Source of the DNA: Marinomonas sp. SBI8L | GTDB lineage: Bacteria > Pseudomonadota > Gammaproteobacteria > Pseudomonadales > Marinomonadaceae | Assembly (NCBI RefSeq): GCF_001624705.1 | Contig: NZ_JSEO01000003.1 | Location: forward strand, 62,001 to 126,000 | DNA: 64,000 nucleotides | Reading direction: 5' to 3' | Shown: one piece after another, positions 16,920 through 25,430 of the stretch | Numbering within the stretch: position 1 is the stretch's first letter | How the letters are laid out: each line of letters starts with the position of its first letter | Position numbers and translations under genes: made by a program | Notes under the pieces: generated by a model | The model's database searches: none | Told to the model about the DNA's origin: nothing | Seen by the model: only the letters and a program-made list of their open reading frames with translations

Positions 16920-18749
16920 ATGAGTACACAGACACTGATCAGCAAAAGGAAGATAATTAGCAAGGTCCCAAGTATTTTAGCGGGCTTACCTAGTTTGGTA
17001 AAAGGATTAAAAATTGCCAACACCTCAGACAAGTCTAAAAACGTGGGGTTAGGTCTCTGTATTGAAAAATGTGTAAATGAGAATCCTGATGGCTTGGCCA
17101 TTTTATATCAAGATAGGCAGCTTACTTATTTAGAGTTCAATCGCTGGATTAATCGATTAGCGCATTACTTCTTGTCGCAAGGAATCCAAAAAGGAGATTG
17201 TATTGCTGTCATGATTGAGAACCGCCCTGAGCTACTTGCGGTAGTCGGTGCCTGCGCCAAAATTGGTGCAATTGCCGCTATGGTGAATACGGCTCAAAAG
17301 GGTAAGGTTTTATCCTATAGCATTAACTTGGTTGAACCTAAGATGATGTTAGTGGGCCAAGAGTGTTTAGAAGCGTATCAAGCCATTCGAGAAGAGAGCC
17401 ATGTTCCTGAAGACAAACATTACTACCTTGCAGATCAAAACACCTTATCGACACCAAGCCAAGCACCTGATGGCTGGCAGAATCTAGCACTGTTGATTGA
17501 AGATCAAGGCGAAAGCAATCCAGCCCAATGCCAATCTATTTACCCAGATGATCCTTGTTTTTACATCTATACCTCAGGCACTACTGGGATGCCGAAAGCG
17601 GTTGTCTTTAACCATGGCCGCTATATGAAAGCCTACGGTTCATTTGGTTTTGCTTCTGTGCGTTTGAAAGCCTCAGACCGTATGTATGTCCCTTTGCCTT
17701 TTTATCATGCTACCGCCATGGCGATTTGCTGGAGCTCAGTACTGGCAGGTAATGCCTGCTTGGTGATGACTAAGAAGTTCAGTGCCAGTGGCTTTTGGCC
17801 TGATGTGAAAAAGTACCAAGCTACCTCTTTTGGTTACGTGGGAGAGCTGTGCCGCTATTTAGTAGAGCAAGCGCCTGTGCCTGATGAGGCTCAAAACGGC
17901 ATAAGAGTGATCGTGGGAAATGGTATGCGAGCTTCTATTTGGGATGAATTTAAGCAGCGCTTTGATATCCCAAAAATTATGGAGTTCTATGCTTCAAGTG
18001 AAGGCAATATTGGCTTTACCAATGTGCTTAACTTTGATCGTACCGTGGGCTTCTCTCCTTACCCTTACGCCATTGTTGAGTACGATAAAGAAAATGATAA
18101 GGCTTTGACCGATGCCAACGGCAAACTACGTAAAGTGAAGCGTGGCGAAGTGGGTTTATTGATAGGTGAGATCACAACGAAAAGCCCATTTCATGGCTAC
18201 ACAGATGCTGAGAAAAGTGAAAAATGCATCATGCGTAATGTCTTTAAAGAGGGAGATGCTTGGTTTAATACGGGTGACCTGATGCGTGATATCGGCTTTC
18301 GTCATGCGCAATTTGTGGACCGCACTGGGGATACTTTTCGCTGGAAAGGGGAGAATGTCTCGACTACCGAAGTAGAGATGCTCATTGATGCGGTCGATAA
18401 CGTCAGTGAAACCGTGGTGTATGGAGTAGAGATACCGAATACCAATGGTCGTGCTGGTATGGCGTCTATTCGTCTTGATTGTCAGTTAGAGGAATTCGAC
18501 TTTAATAAGATGCTGAATGAACTGAAAAAAGACATGCCAAACTATGCTATTCCTTTGTTCTTACGTATCAGTAAAGGGGTGGAAATGACGGGTACTTTTA
18601 AACATAAAAAAGTCCCTCTTAAAGAGGATGGTTTTTGTCTTAAAAAGGTTCAGGAGCCTCTATATGTTCGCCTGCCAAATAGCGAGGCCTATGTGCCTTT
18701 AACACAAGAACTTCAAACTGAAATTGAGCAAGGAACCCATAGGTTCTAA
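16920..18749 (+). CDS. Long-chain acyl-CoA synthetase (FATP/FadD6-like)
   Basis: 609 residues, an adenylate-forming enzyme that activates fatty acids with ATP and CoA. The AMP-binding P-loop FYIYTSGTTGMPKAVVFNHG is near residue 218. Later core motifs are FYASSEGNIGF and WFNTGDLMRD, and the C-terminal lid ends near GTFKHKKVPL, containing the conserved Lys region. The N-terminal hydrophobic stretch and overall length match the very-long-chain/FATP branch rather than E. coli FadD. The ATG has TAGGAG nine bases upstream. Followed by a bidirectional terminator. Confidence 0.9.
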   Translation: MSTQTLISKRKIISKVPSILAGLPSLVKGLKIANTSDKSKNVGLGLCIEKCVNENPDGLAILYQDRQLTYLEFNRWINRLAHYFLSQGIQKGDCIAVMIENRPELLAVVGACAKIGAIAAMVNTAQKGKVLSYSINLVEPKMMLVGQECLEAYQAIREESHVPEDKHYYLADQNTLSTPSQAPDGWQNLALLIEDQGESNPAQCQSIYPDDPCFYIYTSGTTGMPKAVVFNHGRYMKAYGSFGFASVRLKASDRMYVPLPFYHATAMAICWSSVLAGNACLVMTKKFSASGFWPDVKKYQATSFGYVGELCRYLVEQAPVPDEAQNGIRVIVGNGMRASIWDEFKQRFDIPKIMEFYASSEGNIGFTNVLNFDRTVGFSPYPYAIVEYDKENDKALTDANGKLRKVKRGEVGLLIGEITTKSPFHGYTDAEKSEKCIMRNVFKEGDAWFNTGDLMRDIGFRHAQFVDRTGDTFRWKGENVSTTEVEMLIDAVDNVSETVVYGVEIPNTNGRAGMASIRLDCQLEEFDFNKMLNELKKDMPNYAIPLFLRISKGVEMTGTFKHKKVPLKEDGFCLKKVQEPLYVRLPNSEAYVPLTQELQTEIEQGTHRF

Positions 18750-18757
18750 TTTCTCGG

Positions 18758-18802
18758 AAGCGGGTTAATCAAGGTGTGTTTTGCCATGATTAACCCCGCT
18801 TT
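18758..18802. terminator. Bidirectional terminator between convergent genes
   Basis: AAGCGGGTTAATC at 18758 pairs with GATTAACCCCGCTT at 18788 (one bulge), loop about 17 nt, between the acyl-CoA synthetase (plus) and the TSUP gene (minus). Confidence 0.75.
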
Positions 18803-18830
18803 AATCTGCTTTTGTGCCTTATTTGGTATT

Positions 18831-19592
18831 TTATATCGGCTGTAAAAAGTAATAGAGAGAAAAGCCAAGGCCTAACATTATGATGAAATAACTTAACCAT
18901 GTCTGAGACACTTTATGGGCATACTTCACCATTTGATAACCGCCAATGCCTGAGCCTAGCATGATGATTAATGCTTCTGGCCACGCGATTAAGCCGCCAA
19001 AAATAAAGATAGCCACACTGATTAAAGACATGAGTGTAATCATCAGATTCTTAATGGCATTGGCTTGATGGAAGTCGCTATAGCCCATGATGCGTAACAG
19101 TGAAAACATGATAATGCCCATACCAGCGCCGAAAAAACCACCGTAAATAGAAAAGGCGTACACAAGAAACTGTCCAGATTTACCATTTTTCAATGCCAGC
19201 CCCTGCCAATGTTTCATCACTAACTGATGGATTTTATTGCCAAAGGCATACAGCAAGGTCGCGCTTAGTAGGAGGTAAGGGGTGAGCCGAACAAAAAAGT
19301 CAGATGAACTGACTAATAAGAGTAGCGAGCCAGTGATTGCCCCTAATAAGCCTGCTAATAGAATGCTAAAAAGTGCTGACTTTATCTGTTTAAACTCTTT
19401 TCTATAAAAAGGGATGGCTGCCGCATAACCTGGCATAGTGGCGAGAAAGTTGCTGGCGTTCGCTATGTTTGCAGGTAAACCTGTGCTGATTAATACTGGA
19501 AAGCTTAATAAGCTAGAGCCGCCTGAAATCGCATTAATCGCGCCACAGGCCAAGCCTGTTATAAATAGAAGTAAAGCAGTTTCCAGTGTCAC
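18831..19592 (-). CDS. TSUP (TauE/SafE) family membrane transporter
   Basis: 253 residues with about eight transmembrane helices. N-terminal GLACGAINAISGGSSLLSFP is the conserved half-repeat of sulfite/sulfoacetate exporters of the TSUP family, and a related repeat recurs near the middle (FSIYGGFFGAGMGI). GTG start with a GAGA-type ribosome binding site. It stands alone, so the substrate (organosulfur anion or other) is not assigned. An intergenic region with a MITE-like repeat lies upstream. Confidence 0.85.
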   Translation of the reverse strand: MTLETALLLFITGLACGAINAISGGSSLLSFPVLISTGLPANIANASNFLATMPGYAAAIPFYRKEFKQIKSALFSILLAGLLGAITGSLLLLVSSSDFFVRLTPYLLLSATLLYAFGNKIHQLVMKHWQGLALKNGKSGQFLVYAFSIYGGFFGAGMGIIMFSLLRIMGYSDFHQANAIKNLMITLMSLISVAIFIFGGLIAWPEALIIMLGSGIGGYQMVKYAHKVSQTWLSYFIIMLGLGFSLYYFLQPI

Positions 19593-19862
19593 TCTCTAAC
19601 GCTCAAATAGGTAAGTTGATGGGCTTTTTTGAGGAGAATGAGCATGACAAATTTTAGATAAAAATGTAATCGAGCATTTCCAAAGGCTGACTATAGAAAA
19701 TCTAATCTGTCATAAAAAACAAGAGAAAGGATCTGGATTGTCACTATTTATGACTGAGTTTCCTTCTCTTTAAAGCCTTAGGTTATGTTTCGAATAGGAT
19801 GAAAAAAGTGAAAATTATCAAATAGGCATTAGACTTTAGTCTTATACTGTAAGACAAAGCTA

Positions 19863-19963
19863 GGGCTCTGTGATTAAGTCACCTCTTTTTCAGTATGACC
19901 CAAAAGGCGTGACCAAGCATCCTTACCTCTAGGGAGTGGCGCACCTTATAATCGCAGCTTCCC
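19863..19963. repeat. MITE-like repeat, short copy
   Basis: About 101 bp flanked by TA on both sides (19861-19862, 19964-19965). The left end GGGCTCTGTGATTAAGTCAC and the right end (reverse complement GGGAAGCTGCGATTATAAGG) match the termini of the longer copies at 21361-21647 and 37792-38071. The interior is shortened. It lies in the 429-bp gap upstream of the binding-protein gene at 20022; nothing else coding is seen in that gap. Confidence 0.7.
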
Positions 19964-20021
19964 TAGTTATTGACTCCTTGTTTAAGCTAAGTAGTCGCTT
20001 GCGATAAATTGCTAGGAATAG

Positions 20022-20753
20022 ATGTTGAAATACTTGTTAGTTTTATTAGGCCTTTCTTTTACTTCTGCTCTCTCAGCTGCCGAAACTTTTCTGCATGTCT
20101 TAACGGAAGACTGGCGACCCTATAACTATGAAGATAAGGGAGAAATTAAGGGCCAATCTACGGATATTGTCGTCAAGGTGTTAGATCGAGCGGGTATTGA
20201 TTATAAAATTACTCTCTACCCTTGGTCTCGTGCTTATCGAATTGCTCAAAGAAAAGAAAACGTTCTTATTTACACCATAGTGCGTATGCCACTTAGAGAA
20301 GATATGTTTATTTGGTCTAGGCCGTTAGCAACAAAAGATGTGAGTTCATTATTTAAACTCAGTGATAGAGAAGATATTAACCTTACGAATCTTGAAGAGG
20401 CGAAGCGATACAAGTTAGGCGTTATAAAAGATAGCATGGGTTACCTTTATCTGAAAAATCATGATTTCTCAGTGTCACTCGTACCTGTTAGTACAGAGCA
20501 GAAGCTTAATATGGATCACTTACTTAAAGGTTACGTGGATTTAGTGGCAGCGAGTGATAAAAGCTTTACCCATATTACTAAGCAAATGGGAGTCGACCCT
20601 GATGCACTTACCAAGGCCATGACATTATTTGAATTTAGCCCCTACATGGCATTTAGTCTTGGCACCTCCCAAGAGATCATTGATAAGGTGAACAAGGCGT
20701 ATGATGAGCTGGTTGAGGAAGGTGCCATTAAAGTATTCGAATCCGTTAAATAG
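20022..20753 (+). CDS. Family 3 periplasmic solute-binding protein
   Basis: 243 residues. Signal peptide about 1-19 (MLKYLLVLLGLSFTSALSAA). The mature part begins FLHVLTEDWRPYNYEDKGEI, the family 3 (amino-acid/polar ligand) opening, and keeps the LYPWSRAYRIAQ block common in orphan marine members. No ABC permease or ATPase lies beside it, so it may be an orphan binding protein or a sensor accessory. ATG at 20022 has AGGAA upstream. Confidence 0.8.
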   Translation: MLKYLLVLLGLSFTSALSAAETFLHVLTEDWRPYNYEDKGEIKGQSTDIVVKVLDRAGIDYKITLYPWSRAYRIAQRKENVLIYTIVRMPLREDMFIWSRPLATKDVSSLFKLSDREDINLTNLEEAKRYKLGVIKDSMGYLYLKNHDFSVSLVPVSTEQKLNMDHLLKGYVDLVAASDKSFTHITKQMGVDPDALTKAMTLFEFSPYMAFSLGTSQEIIDKVNKAYDELVEEGAIKVFESVK

Positions 20754-20840
20754 TGAGAGCTTGAATCTTGGTATATGCCATAGATAAGTCTGCTGAGAGA
20801 TTAATTGAGGGAATAATTGAAAGAGTATAAGGATATCGCA

Positions 20841-21338
20841 ATGATACGACATGCCAGAGTGGCTGATGCAAAACACATTTTAAACTTGAGTGAGAAGCTG
20901 GCAAAAGAAAGTCACTTTATGCTGCATGAAGTAGGAGAGCAGCAGCTTACACTTGAGCAGCAAGAGTCTATCTTGTCTGACTTCACACTCTCAAGTAGTA
21001 AGGTTTTCTGGGTGCTAGAGGTGGATAAGTGTATTGTCGGCTTTTGTATAGGTATAGGCAGTACTGCAAGGCGAAATAAGCACAACCTCTATTGTGTTAT
21101 GGGAATTCAAACAGCCTACACAGGCAAAGGTCTTGGACGAGAGCTGCTAAACTCACTTGAGTTATGGGCTTCACAACATGGTTTTACTCGATTAGAACTG
21201 ACAGTCATGGCCCATAATCATAAGGCAATAAAACTCTATCTTTCCCATGGTTTTGAACAAGAAGGTATCAAGCGTCAGTCTCTCAAAATTGAGAGTGAGT
21301 ATGTGGATGAGATTTATATGAGCAAGCTTTTAGTTTGA
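20841..21338 (+). CDS. GNAT family N-acetyltransferase
   Basis: 165 residues from the ATG at 20841 (AAGGAT eight bases upstream). A TTG at 20817 is possible but has no ribosome binding site, and family members usually begin MIRxAxxxDA as here. The acetyl-CoA loop is YTGKGLGRELLNSLELWA (Q/RxxGxG/A pattern, near residue 100) and the C-terminal half has HNHKAIKLYLSHGFEQEG, the terminal GNAT strand-helix. Substrate unknown. Confidence 0.85.
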   Translation: MIRHARVADAKHILNLSEKLAKESHFMLHEVGEQQLTLEQQESILSDFTLSSSKVFWVLEVDKCIVGFCIGIGSTARRNKHNLYCVMGIQTAYTGKGLGRELLNSLELWASQHGFTRLELTVMAHNHKAIKLYLSHGFEQEGIKRQSLKIESEYVDEIYMSKLLV

Positions 21339-21360
21339 TAAAGCCTGTGCTTGGTTTTTA

Positions 21361-21647
21361 GGGAACCTGCGAATAAGTCCTCCCGCCTCAGCGTGTGGAT
21401 AAAAGCCGCTAGATTTATGGCGAGGAGCGCAACTTAATAGTTATTCTATTGATAAGGTTCTCAACATAAAGATAGGTCTTTTAGACCACGCCCTTTGGGT
21501 CTTTAAAGAATACCTAAACGGCATTTCAGAAAAAGTCACACCCTGTGTTGTCACTTCTCGAAAGGTACCTACATTACGTCAAAGTAACGCCTTGCGTGAT
21601 ACGTTTTCTGAAAAGACTGAGAAGAGGTGATTTAATCGCAGGCTCCC
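21361..21647. repeat. MITE-like repeat, copy A (287 bp)
   Basis: Starts GGGAACCTGCGAATAAGTC and ends with the inverted GATTTAATCGCAGGCTCCC. It is bordered by TA dinucleotides (21359-21360, 21648-21649), as expected for IS630/Tc1-like target duplications. The interior is closely similar to copy B at 37792-38071, including TTATGGCGAGGAGCGCAACT and an inner CAGAAAAAGT inverted-repeat region. No transposase is encoded. It fills most of the gap between the GNAT gene and the phosphoribosyltransferase gene; the rest is AT-rich promoter sequence. Confidence 0.85.
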
Positions 21648-21963
21648 TAGCTTTTTATCCTGCTTACTCCTTCTTATATTTTCATATCTTGGCTAATTTT
21701 TTACTGGGTGAGATATTTATGGGTTTCACCTGATAAGTCGGTTAATAAGGGTAAAAAAAATAGTAAAAATGTCGCTTTAACATTGGTTTTAGTTGCTAAT
21801 TCCTTTATCTTTGCGCCTTTAAAATTTTTAGCCTAGATTGCTTATTTATTAAACAGTTTAGTCAGTATCTTTCAGTATTGAGTGCGTGTCGCTAAATCAC
21901 TAAAACCAGAAACTGTTATGATTGAAAAATGATGACGGCGAATATTTATTAAAGGGTAATATC

Positions 21964-22539
21964 ATGGATAAAGTATTTATCAGTGCTCAAAAATTATTAG
22001 AAGACTCGTTCGAGTTAGCGCTAAAAATTTACGACAGCGGCTTTCGTCCTGATTACATTGTGGGTGTTTGGCGTGGTGGTGCACCAGTCGGCATCGCAGT
22101 ACAAGAGTTGCTGCATGTTCTAGGTGTGGAATCTGATCATATTGCGATTCGTACTTCTTCTTATGATGCGATTGGTGAGCGTAATAAGAATGTGAAGGTA
22201 CACGGCTTGACTTACCTGATTAAACGTCTTGAATCAGAAGACAGTCTACTGATTGTTGATGATGTACATGACAGTGGTTTAAGTATTCAGCAAACCATAG
22301 TTGATATTCAAAAAGCCTGTAAAAAGAATACGCCAGAGATTCGTATCGCGACGCCTTACTACAAACCTAAGAACAACAAGTCTGGCCGAACTCCTGACTT
22401 TTATGTGTATGAAACGGATGAGTGGCTAGTTTTCCCTCATGAGTTTGACGGTTTAAGCACAGACGAAATTCGTCAGCACAGACCAGAACTGACTAAGATT
22501 GCTAATCGTATCGATGAAATTAAAGGCGAAGCTAAATAG
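21964..22539 (+). CDS. Phosphoribosyltransferase (hypoxanthine/xanthine type)
   Basis: 191 residues from the ATG at 21964 (AAAGGG upstream); an ATG at 21922 has no ribosome binding site. The type I PRT signature LLIVDDVHDSGLS (PRPP loop) is near residue 97, and DYIVGVWRGGAPVG, the pyrophosphate loop region, is near 26-40. The C-terminal half (EWLVFPHEFDG) is typical of bacterial hypoxanthine/xanthine PRTs related to Gpt. Likely purine salvage. A strong terminator follows. Confidence 0.87.
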   Translation: MDKVFISAQKLLEDSFELALKIYDSGFRPDYIVGVWRGGAPVGIAVQELLHVLGVESDHIAIRTSSYDAIGERNKNVKVHGLTYLIKRLESEDSLLIVDDVHDSGLSIQQTIVDIQKACKKNTPEIRIATPYYKPKNNKSGRTPDFYVYETDEWLVFPHEFDGLSTDEIRQHRPELTKIANRIDEIKGEAK

Positions 22540-22562
22540 CTAAGGCTTGTTTCAGACACACT

Positions 22563-22604
22563 AAAAAGCCTCACTCTGAATATCAGGGTGGGGCTTTTTT
22601 TATG
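22563..22604 (+). terminator. Rho-independent terminator after phosphoribosyltransferase gene
   Basis: AAAAAGCC-T-CACTCTG / CAGGGTG-G-GGCTTTTTTT: a GC-rich stem with a single mismatch region, loop AATAT, then seven T. Confidence 0.9.
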
Positions 22605-22681
22605 TTTATTAGGTTGAAAGGAGAAAGTTTCTGATACTATGGATGGGCTTTATTTAGAATAGCGTTCAACAAGGAGTACAA

Positions 22682-23917
22682 GTGAACCCTAGAGATAGTT
22701 TATTTTTCTCGTCTTTGTTTCTCTCTCGTCTCGCCGATCAGATCATTTTATTTATGGTGCCCTTGGTTATCTTTCAGATGACTGGCAGTGGTGCTTTATC
22801 AGGCTTAGCCTTCTTCTTCGAAACCTTACCGCGTTTTTTGGCCTTTCCTATTGCCGGTATCTTATGTGATCTTATTGCGCCCTATCGCATCGTGTCAGTG
22901 AGCCAACGTGTGCGAGCTGTCATTATTCCCTTTGGTTTACTTGGCTTCTATTTAGCGGAGAGCATTTATTGGTTGATGGGGATGGCCGCTTTAGTGGGTG
23001 TTGCAACCAGCTTTGCGCTAATGGCCAGGGAGATGATTTTGGTACAAGCTTTTAAAACTGCAAGGTTCGAAAAGGTCTTGTCGTATTCAAGCTTAGCAAG
23101 CCAATTAGGCATGGTGTTAGGACCTATTTTAGCGGGTTTACTACTTGTTTATTTTAGCTGGCAGGTGAGTATTTCTATATGTATTTTGCTGTTTCTCTTA
23201 TCGGATCTAGGCTTAAAGCATTGGTGGCGCTTTGCCCATTCTAGACTGAAAGAAGAGGTAAAAGGTCTTCCTGCTAAAATGACATCAATCTCATCTTGGG
23301 GTGTCTTTTTCTACACTCAACTGACGTTAGCTTGTAAGCAAATAATCGGTTTACCTGGCTTAGTGCCCGTTGTGCTGGTGGCATTTTGTATCAACCTAAT
23401 TTTGGGTATGACACTGGCCAGTATGGCGCCTATTTATACGGGGTTGTTTGCTCAGTCTGAATCCGCCTATGCACTTTTACAGAGTCTAGCTGTACTTGTC
23501 AGTTTATTAATTTTACTTTTTATTGCGCGTTACTCTCTGAGCCTTGTGTTTATGGGCGCGACCGCTTTCATTGCCATGTGTATAGGGGTTTTTATGACGG
23601 CCCTAAGCCAAGATTATCTAGTCTATCTAGTAGGATTTTTACTTATAGTCGGTTTTGACAAAATGTTCGGTGTCTTTTTACGAAGCCTGCGTAAAGAGCT
23701 GATACCTATAGAAAATTTAGGAAAAAGCACAGGCGTTCTGATTTTATTAAATAACCTAGCACAACCTCTAGCAGGACTTATTGTCGCTTTGTTAGCAGGT
23801 GTTTACCTGTTGCAAGATCTGCTTTTGTATACTGCTATTTTTGTCAGTGTTTTCGGTGCCTTATTGGGCGCATATTTAGCTGTGACTGCTCGAAGAAGGA
23901 AGAGCTTGGTTGAGTAA
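22682..23917 (+). CDS. MFS transporter (EntS-like exporter type)
   Basis: 411 residues and about twelve hydrophobic helices. GTG start with AAGGAG seven bases upstream. The first loop SRLADQIILFMVPLVIF and FPIAGILCDLIAPYRI (the MFS loop 2-3 signature region) resemble the enterobactin-exporter/MDR branch. It is not next to siderophore genes, so the substrate is open. A very short hydrophobic frame with a good ribosome binding site follows 28 bp downstream. Confidence 0.82.
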   Translation: MNPRDSLFFSSLFLSRLADQIILFMVPLVIFQMTGSGALSGLAFFFETLPRFLAFPIAGILCDLIAPYRIVSVSQRVRAVIIPFGLLGFYLAESIYWLMGMAALVGVATSFALMAREMILVQAFKTARFEKVLSYSSLASQLGMVLGPILAGLLLVYFSWQVSISICILLFLLSDLGLKHWWRFAHSRLKEEVKGLPAKMTSISSWGVFFYTQLTLACKQIIGLPGLVPVVLVAFCINLILGMTLASMAPIYTGLFAQSESAYALLQSLAVLVSLLILLFIARYSLSLVFMGATAFIAMCIGVFMTALSQDYLVYLVGFLLIVGFDKMFGVFLRSLRKELIPIENLGKSTGVLILLNNLAQPLAGLIVALLAGVYLLQDLLLYTAIFVSVFGALLGAYLAVTARRRKSLVE

Positions 23918-23945
23918 AATAAGAGGCTAAGTAAAAGAGGAGTTA

Positions 23946-24011
23946 ATGATGAGGATTATTGTTATTGTAAAAAAGCAGCCCTTCTTTATGCTTTATATGT
24001 TGTTGTTTTAA
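23946..24011 (+). CDS. Possible 21-residue hydrophobic peptide
   Basis: A 22-codon frame starts MMRIIVIVKK and continues as a hydrophobic stretch to TAA. AGAGGAG lies three bases before the first ATG and six before the second. Composition (hydrophobic, two Lys) is that of small membrane proteins or leader peptides. No family recognised. It may be chance, but the ribosome binding site is good and it directly follows the MFS gene. Confidence 0.25.
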   Translation: MMRIIVIVKKQPFFMLYMLLF

Positions 24012-24067
24012 AAGGGGTTGTGTCTCATTTCAGTTAGTCTGGTTTATTGGCTTAATCATTTCTTGGG

Positions 24068-25183
24068 CTAATCAAGGCCATGATATTTAATGTGATGATT
24101 TGCCTTTTCGACAAACCTTTCCATTATGTCGTAGCTTATTTTGTCGTAAGGGGGGACGAACATTTCGGCTTTAAATACTTGGCTAGGGTCGCCTAAATTT
24201 GGGTTAGGTGTCACTTCTGATGAGGCGGCTACCATGGAGAGTTTTTGTGTAATACGGCTTTGTACTTTTTTGCCTATGAAGAAGTTTGCGAATATTTCTG
24301 CCGCTTCTAGTTTTCTACCACTGACTTCTTTCGTGAAGTTGATAGTATCAAGCCAAGCCATTTGCCCTTCTTTAAAATGTATCATCTGCCAGTTAGCCCC
24401 TTTGGCATTCTCCCTTGCTATTTCAGGGCCCCAACTGCTAATAATGTGTAATCCCTCTTTGAACTCTGGTGAGACTCGCCAAAAATCACCTGCATTGGCA
24501 TAGAGTTGAACGAGCTGTTCTTCCAGTATCCTTCTTTCTTGATTGATCTCATCTAAGTTGCCTGTTTGTACTGCTTCATAAATAAAAAAAGGAGACTTAT
24601 CAAGGCTCATTAAACTAAGGCCTATGTTGTACCACTCTTGGCTTTTATTGAGAGAGTATTTGCCTTTCCAATGTCCTTGCCATAACTCCTTGATAGAAGT
24701 GGGAACATCAATTTTTGAGACTTTATTTCTGTTCACATAAAAGCCATAAGTACCGCCTCCCCAAGGAATATATAAGGGCTGCTTGCTGGTATTAAGGCCC
24801 ATAGGTAAGTGAGTTAATGTAGGAATGAGGTGCTTGTAATTGTTTAATCTAGGGGAATGAATATTGATAGGCTGTAGCAGTTTAGATGTTTGCTCTAAGT
24901 CCATCTTGATAAAGAATAGTGTGAGAAAAGCAACGTCCACTTGATGGGCTCTGATTTGAGCGAACATTTGCTCAGCCCCTTCTGAATAAGGGGAGATAAC
25001 TTGGGCTTCATAGTTATAACCGCGTTGCTCAAGTGTTTGATTAACCTCGGCAAGCTCTTCTTCTGTGACATAACCTTCCCAAGTGAGTATACGTAAGGGA
25101 ATTTTGCTATCTGCGTAGCTAATACTAGGCAGGCTCAATGACAAAATAAGGCAAACTAAAGTAAAAATAATAGGGTGACTCAT
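24068..25183 (-). CDS. Extracellular solute-binding protein, spermidine/putrescine-like (orphan)
   Basis: 371 residues. Signal peptide about 1-24 (ending ISYADS). The mature start LRILTWEGYVTEEELAEVNQ resembles the PotD/PotF opening (NWxDY) but keeps WEGY instead. DVAFLTLFFIKMD and YIPWGGGTYGFYVN follow the family 1/8 two-lobe fold. No ABC permease or ATPase is adjacent. It sits 247 bp from the second potF-type gene on the same strand and may be a ligand-binding partner with altered specificity. Confidence 0.78.
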   Translation of the reverse strand: MSHPIIFTLVCLILSLSLPSISYADSKIPLRILTWEGYVTEEELAEVNQTLEQRGYNYEAQVISPYSEGAEQMFAQIRAHQVDVAFLTLFFIKMDLEQTSKLLQPINIHSPRLNNYKHLIPTLTHLPMGLNTSKQPLYIPWGGGTYGFYVNRNKVSKIDVPTSIKELWQGHWKGKYSLNKSQEWYNIGLSLMSLDKSPFFIYEAVQTGNLDEINQERRILEEQLVQLYANAGDFWRVSPEFKEGLHIISSWGPEIARENAKGANWQMIHFKEGQMAWLDTINFTKEVSGRKLEAAEIFANFFIGKKVQSRITQKLSMVAASSEVTPNPNLGDPSQVFKAEMFVPPYDKISYDIMERFVEKANHHIKYHGLD

Positions 25184-25336
25184 TCAGTACCTTTCTGCCT
25201 TTATGCAGAAGTCCCTGTTTGAGCATAAGAATAGGCGTAAGTTAGTTTTACTAATAATGTTAGTTTAGTGTAGCTGGTCTAGAAAAAATAAAAGGGAATA
25301 TGCTGAATACTTTCCATCATATTAGCCTGCTTTAAA

Positions 25337-25362
25337 CACAAAAAAAGGCCCCAAAAGGGGCC
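25337..25362 (-). terminator. Rho-independent terminator downstream of second potF-type gene
   Basis: On the minus strand GGCCCC-TTTT-GGGGCC is followed by TTTTTTTGTG: a 6-bp GC stem with a seven-T tail, 69 bp after the potF-type stop. Confidence 0.88.
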
Positions 25363-25430
25363 GACAAGTTGCATCACTTGAAACTTAGATAAAGAGATAT
25401 AGATGATTTTTAAGTTAACTTAAGAATCAT

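Noticed and set aside
21545-21733. 62-residue open frame
   Set aside because: It starts inside the MITE-like copy A and ends outside; no ribosome binding site and no family.
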